From the NCBI GenBank assembly GCA_903893795.1, contig CAITNO010000157.1:1-50661 (forward strand): a stretch of DNA of 50,661 bases, given 5' to 3'. This DNA comes from Candidatus Hydrogenedentota bacterium (GTDB lineage Bacteria > Hydrogenedentota > Hydrogenedentia > Hydrogenedentales > CAITNO01). Below the pieces are notes generated by a model. The model made no database searches and was not told where the DNA came from. It saw only the letters and a list, made by a program, of their open reading frames with translations. Positions 17,268 to 25,533 of this stretch are shown here, piece after piece. How positions within the stretch are numbered: position 1 is the stretch's first letter; every line of letters starts with the position of its first letter. Made by a program: the position numbers and the translations under genes.

Positions 17268-18869
17268 CTACTCGGTCTTCCCCCCGCTGTCACGAAATTC
17301 GGGGGCCTGCAATTCACGGGTTACCTGCGTGTTCTCCGCCAGCACGGCAATCTCGTCCTTGGTGGAGATGCTCAGCTCGCGAAACCTGCGTGCTCCCGGC
17401 AGAACCCGGCTTTCCAGTGTGCCCACGGCCTTGTTATAGGCGCCGGTGGCCGTGTTCAGCGCTTTTCCCAATCCTGTGAAATGCTCGGCCAGTGTGGCAA
17501 TGCGCTCATACAAGTCCTTGCCCAGACGGCTGATCGCCTCGGCATTCTCGGCAAGGTTTTCCTGTTGCCAGCCGTAGGAAACCGCCTTCAACAGCGCGAT
17601 CAGGGTGGTCGGCGTGGCCAGAATCACCCGTTGGTCCACCCCGTACTCGATGAGCATGGGGTCCTGCTCCAGCGCGGCGCTGAAAAAGGGCTCGCCCGGC
17701 AGAAACAGCACGGCGAATTCGGGCGCGGAGGTGAACTGGTCCCAGTAGGACTTCTTTGCGAGAAGCATAATCTGCGCGCGCACCTGCTGCGCGTGGGTCC
17801 TAAGGAGCGCCGTGCGCTCGTCCTCCGACTCGGTGTCCATGGCCTTCATATAAGCGTCCAGTGACACCTTGGCATCTATGACGATGGTCTTGCCCCCCGG
17901 CAGCGACACGATCATGTCGGGGATCAGCCTTCCCGCCTCCGTGTCCGTGCCTTGCTGCTCCGCGAAATCGCAGTGATTCAGCATTCCCGCCAGTTCCACC
18001 ACGCGCCGCAATTGTATTTCCCCCCAGCGCCCGCGCACCTGCGGCGCGCGCAGGGCCGTCACCAACCGACCGGTCTCCCGGTTTAACCTGTCCTGGGAGG
18101 TCAGCAGCGACTTCACCTGCTCCGAAATGCCCGTGTAGGCCGAAGCACGCTCCTTCTCCACCGCCTGTATCTGCAAGTTGACCTTTTCCAGCGATTCGCG
18201 CATGGGCTTGACCATTTCGTCAATCGCCTGCTGACGCTGGGCCATGTCCCCCTTGGCGCTTTCCTGGAACTTCTCCAGATTCTCCTTGGCCAGTTCGAGA
18301 AATGCCTGGTTGTTGCTCTTGAGCGCCTCGGAAGAGAGTGCCTGGAACGCATCGGCCAGCCGCGTCCGCGCCTCATCTAGCAGGGCCAGTTTCTCCGCCG
18401 CCCCCCGGCGCTCCTCTTCGGCACGCGCCGCAAGGTCTGAATTACGCACCTGCTGGGCCGACAGTTCCGCCTGCAGTGACTGAATGCGCGCATCCCGGTC
18501 GCGCTGGCCCTGTTCCAGTTCCGTAATGCGCGGCAACCGCGCCTCGGCTGCCGCCCGCAACCCCGTCTCCGCCTGCAATTGCGCACGGAACTCCTCCAAC
18601 CGGGCCGTCATCTCCCCCCGGGCCGCCTCCAACGCTGCGGCCCGCTGCTCCGCCGCCGCGCGACGTTCTTCCAGCAACGCCTTTTCCGTGTCGAGCAGTC
18701 CCCGTTCGGCGGCAATCAGCCTTGCCGCCTGCACGCGAATCGCCCAGCCAACAAAGCCCGCCACGGCCAAACCCAGCACCAACCCAACCACCACGCCAAC
18801 TGCACCGGTCATAAGAATGTCCCCCGGCCCGACAGCGACCATTTCACCGTCTGTGACCGGCTTCATCAT
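17268..18869 (-). CDS. rmuC: DNA recombination protein RmuC
   Basis: This 533-aa protein has an N-terminal membrane helix (about residues 20-45), a long Ala/Glu/Arg-rich coiled coil (about 50-240) and the conserved RmuC nuclease-like core. The core carries GRWGEIQLRRVVELAGM, PDMIVSLPGGKTIVIDAKVS and EFAVLFLPGEPFFSAALE. RmuC limits rearrangements at inverted repeats, consistent with a genome full of palindromes. The start is one of two adjacent ATGs at 18869/18866 behind AGGTGATGG. It is transcribed away from the candidate ncRNA at 18994. Confidence 0.93.
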   Translation of the reverse strand: MMKPVTDGEMVAVGPGDILMTGAVGVVVGLVLGLAVAGFVGWAIRVQAARLIAAERGLLDTEKALLEERRAAAEQRAAALEAARGEMTARLEEFRAQLQAETGLRAAAEARLPRITELEQGQRDRDARIQSLQAELSAQQVRNSDLAARAEEERRGAAEKLALLDEARTRLADAFQALSSEALKSNNQAFLELAKENLEKFQESAKGDMAQRQQAIDEMVKPMRESLEKVNLQIQAVEKERASAYTGISEQVKSLLTSQDRLNRETGRLVTALRAPQVRGRWGEIQLRRVVELAGMLNHCDFAEQQGTDTEAGRLIPDMIVSLPGGKTIVIDAKVSLDAYMKAMDTESEDERTALLRTHAQQVRAQIMLLAKKSYWDQFTSAPEFAVLFLPGEPFFSAALEQDPMLIEYGVDQRVILATPTTLIALLKAVSYGWQQENLAENAEAISRLGKDLYERIATLAEHFTGLGKALNTATGAYNKAVGTLESRVLPGARRFRELSISTKDEIAVLAENTQVTRELQAPEFRDSGGKTE

Positions 18870-18958
18870 AGACCATCACCTATTCCTGCGCAAAGCACAA
18901 CGCGGAAGAAACGCAGATCCCGGTGCCTTGAGCAAGAATCTACCGAAGATTTGCCCAT

Positions 18959-18987
18959 TTGCGCAGCGTCCTTTGTTTCACTATACT
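18959..18987 (+). promoter_or_regulatory. Candidate promoter of the ncRNA region
   Basis: TTGCGC, a 17-base spacer, then TATACT. It points rightwards, away from rmuC, into a gene-free stretch that ends in a strong terminator. Confidence 0.45.
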
Positions 18988-18993
18988 AAAAGC

Positions 18994-19311
18994 ATACGAC
19001 ATGCTTTGGTTTCCGTAATTCTGTCAGCACAAGGAACGAGCGATAATCCGCAAGTGGCCCCCTCCGACAGGATGCCTGAACCCGGAACGTGAACGCTGAA
19101 GAGAAACAGGACATGCAGTACGACATCAACAATTGGACCTCTGACAGGCCTGAGCCCAAGTGCGCGCAGGTCGCGGTTGCCTTTGCATCAAAGCCTGCGG
19201 GAACCTGCCTGCCTGGTCCCCTGGAGGCTGGGATGCCGGTTATGTAGCGGTCCACCCGAGACACACCGGCGCCCGGCCACCAGATACCTGCTGGCCGGGC
19301 GCTTCTTTTTT
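18994..19311 (+). ncRNA. Candidate structured non-coding RNA (identity unknown, 6S-like features possible)
   Basis: A promoter-like pair at 18959-18987 and a strong terminator at 19269-19311 bracket about 320 bases with no plausible gene. The 3' half folds by eye. AGCCT/AGGCT encloses GGGAACC/GGTCCCC with one mismatch (about 19190-19230), and GCCGGT/ACCGGC (about 19233-19270) encloses GCGGTCCACCCGAGA. The last motif and the GGTCCCC arm recall parts of 6S RNA, but I cannot establish homology, and 320 nt is long for 6S. tmRNA, SRP RNA and RNase P signatures were looked for and not found. Confidence 0.4.
19269..19311 (+). terminator. Strong rho-independent terminator
   Basis: An 11-bp perfect stem, GCGCCCGGCCA with TGGCCGGGCGC (19269-19279 and 19292-19302), is followed by TTCTTTTTT. 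No gene on this strand ends nearby, which supports a short non-coding transcript. Confidence 0.9.
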
Positions 19312-19810
19312 GGATCTGCAACAACACGAAACAGGATGCGCATTGTGACATTTGGCCGAGACAAAGCGGCGACACATCACGGAGGGAGTTTTCAGGCATG
19401 CTATTATTGTGCGACCCCCTCCGGGGCCCAGCGAGAAGCAGGCGCAAACATGTCACGGGTTACCGTCGGAGGGGATTGCGGTGGTCAAGAGCGTGAAATA
19501 ATTTCCTTCTTGACTGCTGTGGCCATGACGCCGCTTGATCGTTCAGGTCTCACCGAGTTCACGGCTGTGGCCGATATCTTCTGTGGCGCGCTGAAACGCA
19601 CCTGTCCGGGGTCTCGCCTTCAGTAGACCGCTTTCTCCGACACCAGACTCTTTGGGGGTACAGACTCGGCTTCTCCGCCAGAATCCCATTCCCCAAGCGC
19701 CCAAATATCACCCTGGAAAACGTCGCCAGCGAGTGTGTGGCCATCTTCCTGGACCAGTCCGGCGCTTGAAGAACCGGACTACCAAGAAGGCCCTGCTCGT
19801 CTGTGTGGTT
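19312..19810. other. Gene-free stretch
   Basis: About 500 bases follow the ncRNA terminator. I see no frame with a credible start, composition or family match, and no clear repeat. Confidence 0.4.
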
Positions 19811-19838
19811 TTGAGCGTGATGGGGGTCGGTGTAGAAT
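19811..19838 (+). promoter_or_regulatory. Candidate promoter of the glycosidase gene
   Basis: TTGAGC, a 16-base spacer, then TAGAAT, about 35 bases before ATG 19874. Confidence 0.4.
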
Positions 19839-19873
19839 GCCGACAGCTTGAAATGCTGAATCGGAGAGGCCAA

Positions 19874-22375
19874 ATGAATTATCGAGTCTTATTGGTGACG
19901 CTATTGTCCGTGTTGCTGCCCTTAGCGGCGGGCGCCGCGGTTTTTGACTCGGCGACGAAGACCGCGACCATCGCCGACGCGAATGGCCGGCTGCAATTGC
20001 GTCTAAACGCGGACGGGAAATGCCTGCTGGATGCGGTGACCGTGAATGGCCGCAATGTGGTTTTGCCGGAAACGGGCGTCTGTTCGGCGGTGAAAGTGGG
20101 CGAAAAGTGGCACACGACGCGTGACGACATTGCCCCGCCCGTTGTTAGCGTGGAAGACGGCGTGGTTACTGTGACGGGCATCCGTTTTGGCGGTGACGGG
20201 GTTTCGGTGGAGGAAACGTGGCGGTTCACCGAACTGCCTGACCGCATCACCTGGCGCATTCAGCGCAAGTACGCCGGAGCTACAACGCTGGAGGACACCG
20301 GCTTTCCCTGCTGGGATTTTGCGGACATGCAGACCTGGACCGGTGCGTTGCTCGATACGGGCGGGGTGGCCTGGCCCAAGCTGATGGGCGCGCCCAATGC
20401 CAGCTATGGCGTGCATGCCGGGTCGGTGACATTCTGGAACAAGGAAAAGAATGATTGCCTGCGCATTACGGCTTCGCCGCAGGGGGAGGCGAAGGCGGCG
20501 GTGCGATTCACCCACCAGCCAAACGGCATCTTCTCCCTCAACAACATAATCACGGGAGAAACGGTGCAGCCTAAACATGACCTGCGCCGCTTTCTGGAGA
20601 ACGCACAGGATGTGTGGAAGCCCTTCGCCGCCTCCGGCGAGGTCACCGTGGAATATGCGCTGTCCGCGCTGGACTATGATGCGGCCTATTACCGCGGTGA
20701 TCTGAAGGGTATCGACGGCGCTGCGGTGCGGGAGATCTGCAACACCATCGGCCGCATCGGCGTGATTGACGCCGGGATCATGGGCAGCAACGGTTGGTAC
20801 AGCGGCTACGCCGTGCTTCAGGAGCCGTGGCTGGCGCTGATGGGGTTGGCGATAGATGACCCGCAGTTCTTCGCCAATTACGCCGTGGCATTGGACTATG
20901 CCCGCGACCATGCCATCGGCGCGGACGGCCGCGTCAAGCCGCGATGGGCGCACGCAAAAGGCGATGAGATTCCCGGTACCTACGATGAGCGCGGCTTCTA
21001 CGAGTGTCAGTGGGGCATCATGTCGAACACGCAACCGGACTACGTGACCAATGTGGCAGAGCTGTTCGATTTCACCGGCGACATGGCCTGGGTGCGCGGC
21101 CAGAAGGAAGCCTGCGAAAAGGTGCTGGGCCTGGCGCTGTCGCGCGACTCGAACAACAACGGACTGCTGGAGTGCATGACCGATTCGCACAGTGAAGCCA
21201 AGGGCTCGGACTGGATCGACGTGGTGTGGGCCGCCTTCGACAACGGCTTCATCAACGCCGAGATGTACAACGCGCTGCTGCTGTGGGCCGATGTGGAGGA
21301 GGTGCTGGGCGACGCGGCGGCGGCGGAGAAATACCGCGCGGCGGCGGGCCGCATCAAGGAGGGCTTCAACAAGTCCCTTGCGGATGGCGGCCTGTGGGAC
21401 CCCGACAAGGGCTGGTATGCCCACTGGCGCGACAAGGACGGCTCGGTGCACGGTGACAATTTCGTGACACCCGTGAATCTGATGGCCGTGGCCTACGGCC
21501 TGTGCGACGACCAAGACCGCCGCGCCTCCATTCTGGACAAGCTGGAGGCGGCGATGCAGCGGGAGGATTTGTTCTTCTGGCCGCTGTGCGTCTATTCCTA
21601 CCAGCCCGACGAGGCCTACAAGGTCAATTGGCCCTTCCCCAACTATGAGAACGGCGACCTGTTCCTCGCCTGGGGCGAGGTGGGCATGCGCGCCTACGCG
21701 GGATACAAGCCCGAAATCGGCGTGAAGTACCTCAAGAAGGTGCTGGACCAGTACAACCGCGACGGGCTGGCCTTTCAGCGTTATCTGCGCAAGAGCCAGA
21801 AGGGCGAGGGCAGCGACATCCTCGCAAACAACCTGCAGCCGGTGACGGGCCTGTACCGCGACATCTATGGCATCCAGCCCAAATACAACCGGCTCCATCT
21901 GGACCCGCACGTTACGCCCGACCTGGCGGGCACCAAGGTGAACTACCTGTTGCGCGGCAAGACCTACCAGATTGCGCTGGAGATAAACCACACCACGGCC
22001 AGTGCCGAGGGCTTCTCCCTGACGGCAGAGGGGCCCTTCTCCGTAAATGTCACCGCCGACGCCATGGAATTCTATCGCGGTGATGAGAAGATCCGCGCGC
22101 TCGCCGTCATTCGCCCCGGGTCCGTTCCGGTGGCGCTTCACGTGGAAGACTGGGCCGACACACCGAAGTGGACGATAGGGCCAACGACCAAAGAAGTGGT
22201 GCTAAGTTACGTCGTCAGTGGCCTGACGCCGGGGAAGGAGTATTCCGTGTCTCTTGACGGAACCCCTGGAGAAGCCCTCGTTGCCGGCCCGGAAGGCACG
22301 GCCAGGGTCAAGAAGAACAGCAGCACCGATGCCGACCAAGTATTTGAGGTCAGGGAGTCTGCGTCGGGGAAGTGA
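19874..22375 (+). CDS. Secreted six-hairpin glycosidase-like protein
   Basis: This 833-aa exported protein has a signal peptide MNYRVLLVTLLSVLLPLAAG with a cleavage site near GAA. A beta-rich N-terminal domain (about 25-310) is followed by a helical (alpha/alpha)6 barrel (about 320-700) with WYSGYAVLQEPWLALMG, DERGFYECQWG, DSNNNGLLECMTDSHSE and KGSDWIDVVWAAF. A beta domain closes the protein. The order recalls GH78/GH94-like six-hairpin enzymes. Acidic residues in the barrel are plausible catalysts, but family and substrate are not settled. ATG 19874 has GAGAGG seven bases upstream. The frame is open back to 19652, but without a signal peptide there. Confidence 0.75.
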   Translation: MNYRVLLVTLLSVLLPLAAGAAVFDSATKTATIADANGRLQLRLNADGKCLLDAVTVNGRNVVLPETGVCSAVKVGEKWHTTRDDIAPPVVSVEDGVVTVTGIRFGGDGVSVEETWRFTELPDRITWRIQRKYAGATTLEDTGFPCWDFADMQTWTGALLDTGGVAWPKLMGAPNASYGVHAGSVTFWNKEKNDCLRITASPQGEAKAAVRFTHQPNGIFSLNNIITGETVQPKHDLRRFLENAQDVWKPFAASGEVTVEYALSALDYDAAYYRGDLKGIDGAAVREICNTIGRIGVIDAGIMGSNGWYSGYAVLQEPWLALMGLAIDDPQFFANYAVALDYARDHAIGADGRVKPRWAHAKGDEIPGTYDERGFYECQWGIMSNTQPDYVTNVAELFDFTGDMAWVRGQKEACEKVLGLALSRDSNNNGLLECMTDSHSEAKGSDWIDVVWAAFDNGFINAEMYNALLLWADVEEVLGDAAAAEKYRAAAGRIKEGFNKSLADGGLWDPDKGWYAHWRDKDGSVHGDNFVTPVNLMAVAYGLCDDQDRRASILDKLEAAMQREDLFFWPLCVYSYQPDEAYKVNWPFPNYENGDLFLAWGEVGMRAYAGYKPEIGVKYLKKVLDQYNRDGLAFQRYLRKSQKGEGSDILANNLQPVTGLYRDIYGIQPKYNRLHLDPHVTPDLAGTKVNYLLRGKTYQIALEINHTTASAEGFSLTAEGPFSVNVTADAMEFYRGDEKIRALAVIRPGSVPVALHVEDWADTPKWTIGPTTKEVVLSYVVSGLTPGKEYSVSLDGTPGEALVAGPEGTARVKKNSSTDADQVFEVRESASGK

Positions 22376-22435
22376 ATGGGATGATCGCAAAGCGGTAGGC
22401 GCACCGCGAAGTGCGCGAAGACGAATTTAATTAAT

Positions 22436-22509
22436 ATGGATGTACAGGATATACAGGATAGAAGGCAGATAGATTCTCAGTCTTATCCTGTTCATCTTGT
22501 ACATCCATG
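22436..22509. repeat. Inverted-repeat intergenic element
   Basis: The left arm ATGGATGTACAGGATATACA and the right arm ending TCATCTTGTACATCCAT form a long imperfect hairpin of ~70 bases between the glycosidase stop and the next gene. I know this type of ATGGATGTACAGGAT palindrome as a dispersed element of many bacterial genomes. Confidence 0.75.
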
Positions 22510-22550
22510 TTAAAGAGTCCTTCTTGTCTTCTTTACCGTTTTGTCTCCGC

Positions 22551-22574
22551 GCCCTTCGTGCCTTCGTGGTTTCA
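22551..22574. repeat. Single arm of the CTTCGTG-type repeat
   Basis: CCCTTCGTGCCTTCGTGG is the same word found in inverted orientation on both sides of the GxxExxY gene at 42965-43433. Here only one arm is present and no gene is enclosed. Confidence 0.6.
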
Positions 22575-22618
22575 AGAAGTATTTGTGCAATTCGCATGAA
22601 GTAGAATAGCGGGAGCCA

Positions 22619-23587
22619 ATGCCGCCCTTACGGTGGGAAAGAAAGGGTGAGACCGTGGAAAAGAAACGGGTGGTTGTCGTCGGGGTGATGTGGTGCTGTT
22701 CCCTCCTCATTGCTTTCGGGTTGGGCGCGGGCACGGCTTGGTGGCTGTTGCAGGAACCGGTGCCAGAGGTCGCCGCTGTTGTTCCCGTTAAGCTCGCCTC
22801 CGCACCGGAAAAGAAAGCGGAACAGCTTGCGGATACTGCCACCACAGCCACGGACGAGAAACCGGTATCGGACGAGAATGATCGGCTGCGGGTGGCGTTC
22901 CGGCAGGCGCTGAAACAGATGGTGAACGGCCCGGGGAAAGCGCCGAGCGTGTCGGTGGCCACTTCGCGCATACAGACGCTTTGGAGCAGGGCCTACACGC
23001 GGTGGAAGCAGCGCAAGGATTCGGGCATCTTCGGCGGGCTCGACGAGAACATGAGCCTCATGGCCGACATGTCGCGCACGGGCGCGCCGGGCATGAACTT
23101 CCTGGCGTCGCTGGTGGGAAACGGCGGGCATTCCATGGAGGAGCGGGAACTCGCGCTCAGTGTGCTGTCGCACATCCAGGACGGGGCTGCACTGGGCGCC
23201 ATACTACAGTTGAACGCGCCGGACGTGACGGAACTGGATTATCCCTATGACCTGATCGAGACGCAGGTGGCGTCGTTGCCGACGCGCGAGGTGAGGCCCT
23301 ACCTGGCGCAAATCATTGACCAGGCCAACAGAGATATGGGCGGGTCGGGCGAGGCGGCCCCGGAACGCGCCGAGGTGCTGGCGATTCTCGCGCTGGTTCA
23401 TGGGGATCAGGCCGCGATGGGACTACTCCATGACGAGCGCATACTGCAGGAAGACCTGAGCGGCGCGGTGCAGACGGCCAATGAAATTCACACGCCTGCG
23501 GCCCGGCAGTATGTGGAGTGGATCGTGCAGAACTACCCCAGGCCGAATGTGGTGCAGGTGGCGGGCACGGTGTTGCAGGAGTGGTGA
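22619..23587 (+). CDS. Membrane-anchored protein of unknown function
   Basis: I do not recognise this protein of up to 322 aa. It has one N-terminal membrane helix (VVVVGVMWCCSLLIAFGLGAG), a Pro/Ala/Lys linker, and then a soluble domain of amphipathic helices with a repeat-like look (for example EERELALSVLSHIQDGAALGA and ERAEVLAILALVHGDQAAMG). This suggests a HEAT-like alpha solenoid on the outer face. Two starts are possible: ATG 22619 (GGGAG close upstream) or GTG 22655 (AAGGGTGA upstream), the latter giving a more normal signal anchor beginning MEKKR. It converges with cbiO. Confidence 0.6.
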   Translation: MPPLRWERKGETVEKKRVVVVGVMWCCSLLIAFGLGAGTAWWLLQEPVPEVAAVVPVKLASAPEKKAEQLADTATTATDEKPVSDENDRLRVAFRQALKQMVNGPGKAPSVSVATSRIQTLWSRAYTRWKQRKDSGIFGGLDENMSLMADMSRTGAPGMNFLASLVGNGGHSMEERELALSVLSHIQDGAALGAILQLNAPDVTELDYPYDLIETQVASLPTREVRPYLAQIIDQANRDMGGSGEAAPERAEVLAILALVHGDQAAMGLLHDERILQEDLSGAVQTANEIHTPAARQYVEWIVQNYPRPNVVQVAGTVLQEW

Positions 23588-23611
23588 AAGTGGGGGGGGA
23601 GGAAAAGCAAA

Positions 23612-23655
23612 ACACCCCCCGGTCGGCTTTCGCCGACCAACCCCCTCAAGGGGCG
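23612..23655. repeat. Single unit of the double-hairpin intergenic element
   Basis: ACACCCCCC, a GGTCGGC-TTTC-GCCGACC type hairpin, then AACCCCCTCAAGGGG. This is the architecture of the units at 19-130 and 349-460. It lies between two convergent genes and may end transcription both ways. Confidence 0.7.
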
Positions 23656-23693
23656 GTGCCTCGGGTGTGCTACGGGCCGTGGGCATCGGTGTC

Positions 23694-24401
23694 TTACAGG
23701 CCGTGGGCTTCGAGCAGGGCGTGGTCGTCGAGGAGGGAATCGGGCGGTCCGTCGGCGACGATGCGGCCTGCGTCGAGCAGGACGACCCGCGTGCAGAGCT
23801 GACGGACCAAGTCCAAGTCGTGGGTGGCGATGATTTGGGTGCGGGCGAAGGCTTGAAGCAAATCAATCAGCCCGCGGCGGCCGCGGGGGTCGAGGTTGCT
23901 GGTGGGTTCGTCCAGGGCGAGGATGTGCGCGTCCATGGACAGCACTGTGGCGAGGGCCGCGCGCTTCTTCTGGCCGATGCTGAGATGGAAGGGACTCTTC
24001 TGTTTGAGAGGGGCGATGCCCACCGTCTCCATGGCGCGGTCCACCCGCTGCCGGACTTCGGCCTCGGGCAGGCGCATGTTGCGCGGGCCAAAGGCAACGT
24101 CTTCGCAGATGGTCGGGCAGAACAACTGGTCGTCGGGATTCTGAAAAACCATGCCGACTTTGTTGCGGATTTCAGACAGAGTTCCCTTGCCCAGTAGGCT
24201 GCCGAAGACTCGAACCGTCCCGTTCCCGCGCAGTATTCCGTTGAGATGGAGCAGGAGGGTGGACTTGCCCGCGCCGTTGGCGCCGATAATGCCGACCCGT
24301 TCGCCTTCCCGAACCTGAAGGGTAATCCCATTCAGTGCGGCAGTGCCGTCGGGATAATGGTAATGGAGGTTTTCAATGTTGAGGGCAGGGGTATTGCTCA
24401 T
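23694..24401 (-). CDS. cbiO: ECF transporter ATPase, CbiO type
   Basis: This 235-aa ATP-binding subunit drives the cobalt/nickel energy-coupling-factor transporter. Walker A is GANGAGKST (40-48), the Q-loop is FQNPDDQLF, the signature is LSIGQKKR, Walker B is ILALDEPTSNLDP, and the H-loop is ATHDLDL. The PDDQLF wording is characteristic of ECF ATPases. The start ATG overlaps the cbiQ stop as ATGA (24398-24401). It is the last gene of the cbiM-PDGLE-cbiQ-cbiO operon, with a single ATPase that presumably acts as a homodimer. Confidence 0.93.
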   Translation of the reverse strand: MSNTPALNIENLHYHYPDGTAALNGITLQVREGERVGIIGANGAGKSTLLLHLNGILRGNGTVRVFGSLLGKGTLSEIRNKVGMVFQNPDDQLFCPTICEDVAFGPRNMRLPEAEVRQRVDRAMETVGIAPLKQKSPFHLSIGQKKRAALATVLSMDAHILALDEPTSNLDPRGRRGLIDLLQAFARTQIIATHDLDLVRQLCTRVVLLDAGRIVADGPPDSLLDDHALLEAHGL

Positions 24402-25150
24402 GGGAGCGCAATCCGAAGCACCAGAAACACGGCCAAGGCGCCGCCGAGGAAAACGCGGTCAGCGGGGGCCAGTGCGGGGGGCGTTTCGGCGGCGGGCATG
24501 CCCCCGTTGAAACCGCGCGAGGCCATGGCGAGATAGACACGCTCGCCGCGCTCGTAGCCGCGCAGGAACAGTGCGCCAATCATGCGGCCGACAACGGGCG
24601 CGTGCCACAGCCAGCGTCCCTGAAAACCGCGGGCGTCTGCTGCGCGCTTCATGCGCAGCGCCTCGTCGCGCAGGACAAAGAGAAAACGGTGGCAGAACCC
24701 AAGCAGCAGAATGCCGAGCCGGGGACAGCGGAGTTGTTCTAGCCCGCGCAGCAGCAGGGGGAACGGCGTGGTCTCGTTGAGCAGGGTCACCAGCGCCACG
24801 CCCAGGGAAGCCTTTATGGCGATGTTCCACAACACGAGCAGGCCCGAACGCGACAGGTGCAGACCGCCAAAACTGAGGCTGTAGCCACCGCCGACGGTGT
24901 CGTGGTGGAGGAAGGGGATGAACGCGGCACACAGGAGCATCATGGGTAGCACGGCCAGCAGTCGGCGCGCGAGCACCCGGGCGGAAACGCCGGATAGGGC
25001 GAATGCCGCGACGAGCACGGCGAAGTAGGCGGCGAAGGTCGTGTACCTTTGGGCCGGAGTGGACACGCAGAGGATGAGCGCCGCGACCATGGCGACAATC
25101 TTGGCGCGGGGATCGAGCGCGGGTACCGAGGCGCGGTTGCGGGCGGTCAT
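24398..25150 (-). CDS. cbiQ: ECF transporter T component, CbiQ type
   Basis: This 250-aa membrane protein couples ATP hydrolysis to the substrate-binding component. It has five to six hydrophobic segments and the two ECF coupling motifs with Ala-Arg-Gly-like cores: KRAADARGFQG and LAMASRGFNGG. These contact the ATPases. The start ATG 25150 overlaps the stop of the PDGLE gene (ATGA). The open frame extends to 25648, but that part is antisense to nothing recognisable and lies inside the upstream gene. The length suits the family. Confidence 0.92.
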   Translation of the reverse strand: MTARNRASVPALDPRAKIVAMVAALILCVSTPAQRYTTFAAYFAVLVAAFALSGVSARVLARRLLAVLPMMLLCAAFIPFLHHDTVGGGYSLSFGGLHLSRSGLLVLWNIAIKASLGVALVTLLNETTPFPLLLRGLEQLRCPRLGILLLGFCHRFLFVLRDEALRMKRAADARGFQGRWLWHAPVVGRMIGALFLRGYERGERVYLAMASRGFNGGMPAAETPPALAPADRVFLGGALAVFLVLRIALP

Positions 25151-25533
25151 TGGGGGTGACCTTCGCCGGGCAGGTCGTTGACCTCCGGGGAAGAAGCCGG
25201 CAGGGATGCCGACGCTCCCAGTGTGGGCACTCCCAGTGTGGGGCGTCTGACGAGGCGCGCCAGCACACAGCCGACTGCGAAGGCGCACAGGGTGCCAAAG
25301 AGACCCGCTGCGGCGGTGGACAGGGGGCCGTCGCCCAATCCGCGTGCGAGATAATCGGGCATGAGCGCGTGCCGCCAAATCGTCCGGTCGTGAACCTTGT
25401 CGAGGAAGCCCTTGTCCGCCGCGACGCGATCCAGCCCATCGGGTGCAGAGGACGCATAGGGGGACACGAACACGGCCAAACACAACGCCACGAGGAGCCC
25501 CGCCGTGGCGAATATCCAGAGGCTTCGGTTCAT
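25147..25533 (-). CDS. PDGLE-domain small membrane component of the Co/Ni ECF transporter
   Basis: The 128 aa contain an N-terminal membrane helix (IFATAGLLVALCLAVFV), then SSAPDGLDRVAADKGF, the PDGLE-type block of CbiN/NikN-like partners, and a second hydrophobic segment (GLFGTLCAFAVGCVLA). The start ATG 25533 overlaps the cbiM stop, and its own stop overlaps the cbiQ start (both ATGA). The C-terminal ~30 residues (RPTLGVPTLGASASLPASS and on) come from an intergenic palindrome family plus a short duplication, not from the conserved domain. Confidence 0.88.
   Translation of the reverse strand: MNRSLWIFATAGLLVALCLAVFVSPYASSAPDGLDRVAADKGFLDKVHDRTIWRHALMPDYLARGLGDGPLSTAAAGLFGTLCAFAVGCVLARLVRRPTLGVPTLGASASLPASSPEVNDLPGEGHPQ
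25196..25222. repeat. Dispersed CTGGGAGCGCCGGC element inside a coding sequence
   Basis: On the minus strand this reads ACTGGGAGCGTCGGCATCCC followed by TGCCGGC, matching 50608-50633 with about one change, and related to 37654-37730. It lies in frame within the 3' end of the PDGLE gene. An adjacent 15-bp direct repeat (CCCACACTGGGAG) spans 25217-25242. Confidence 0.85.

Noticed and set aside
18986..19456. 156-codon minus-strand frame over the candidate ncRNA
   Set aside because: No ribosome site, erratic composition, and it covers the terminator hairpin, so it is probably not coding.
20003..22141. Long open frame (712 codons) antisense to the six-hairpin glycosidase
   Set aside because: Shadow of the real gene: His/Val/Gly/Arg-rich with no domain, no ribosome site and no place in an operon.
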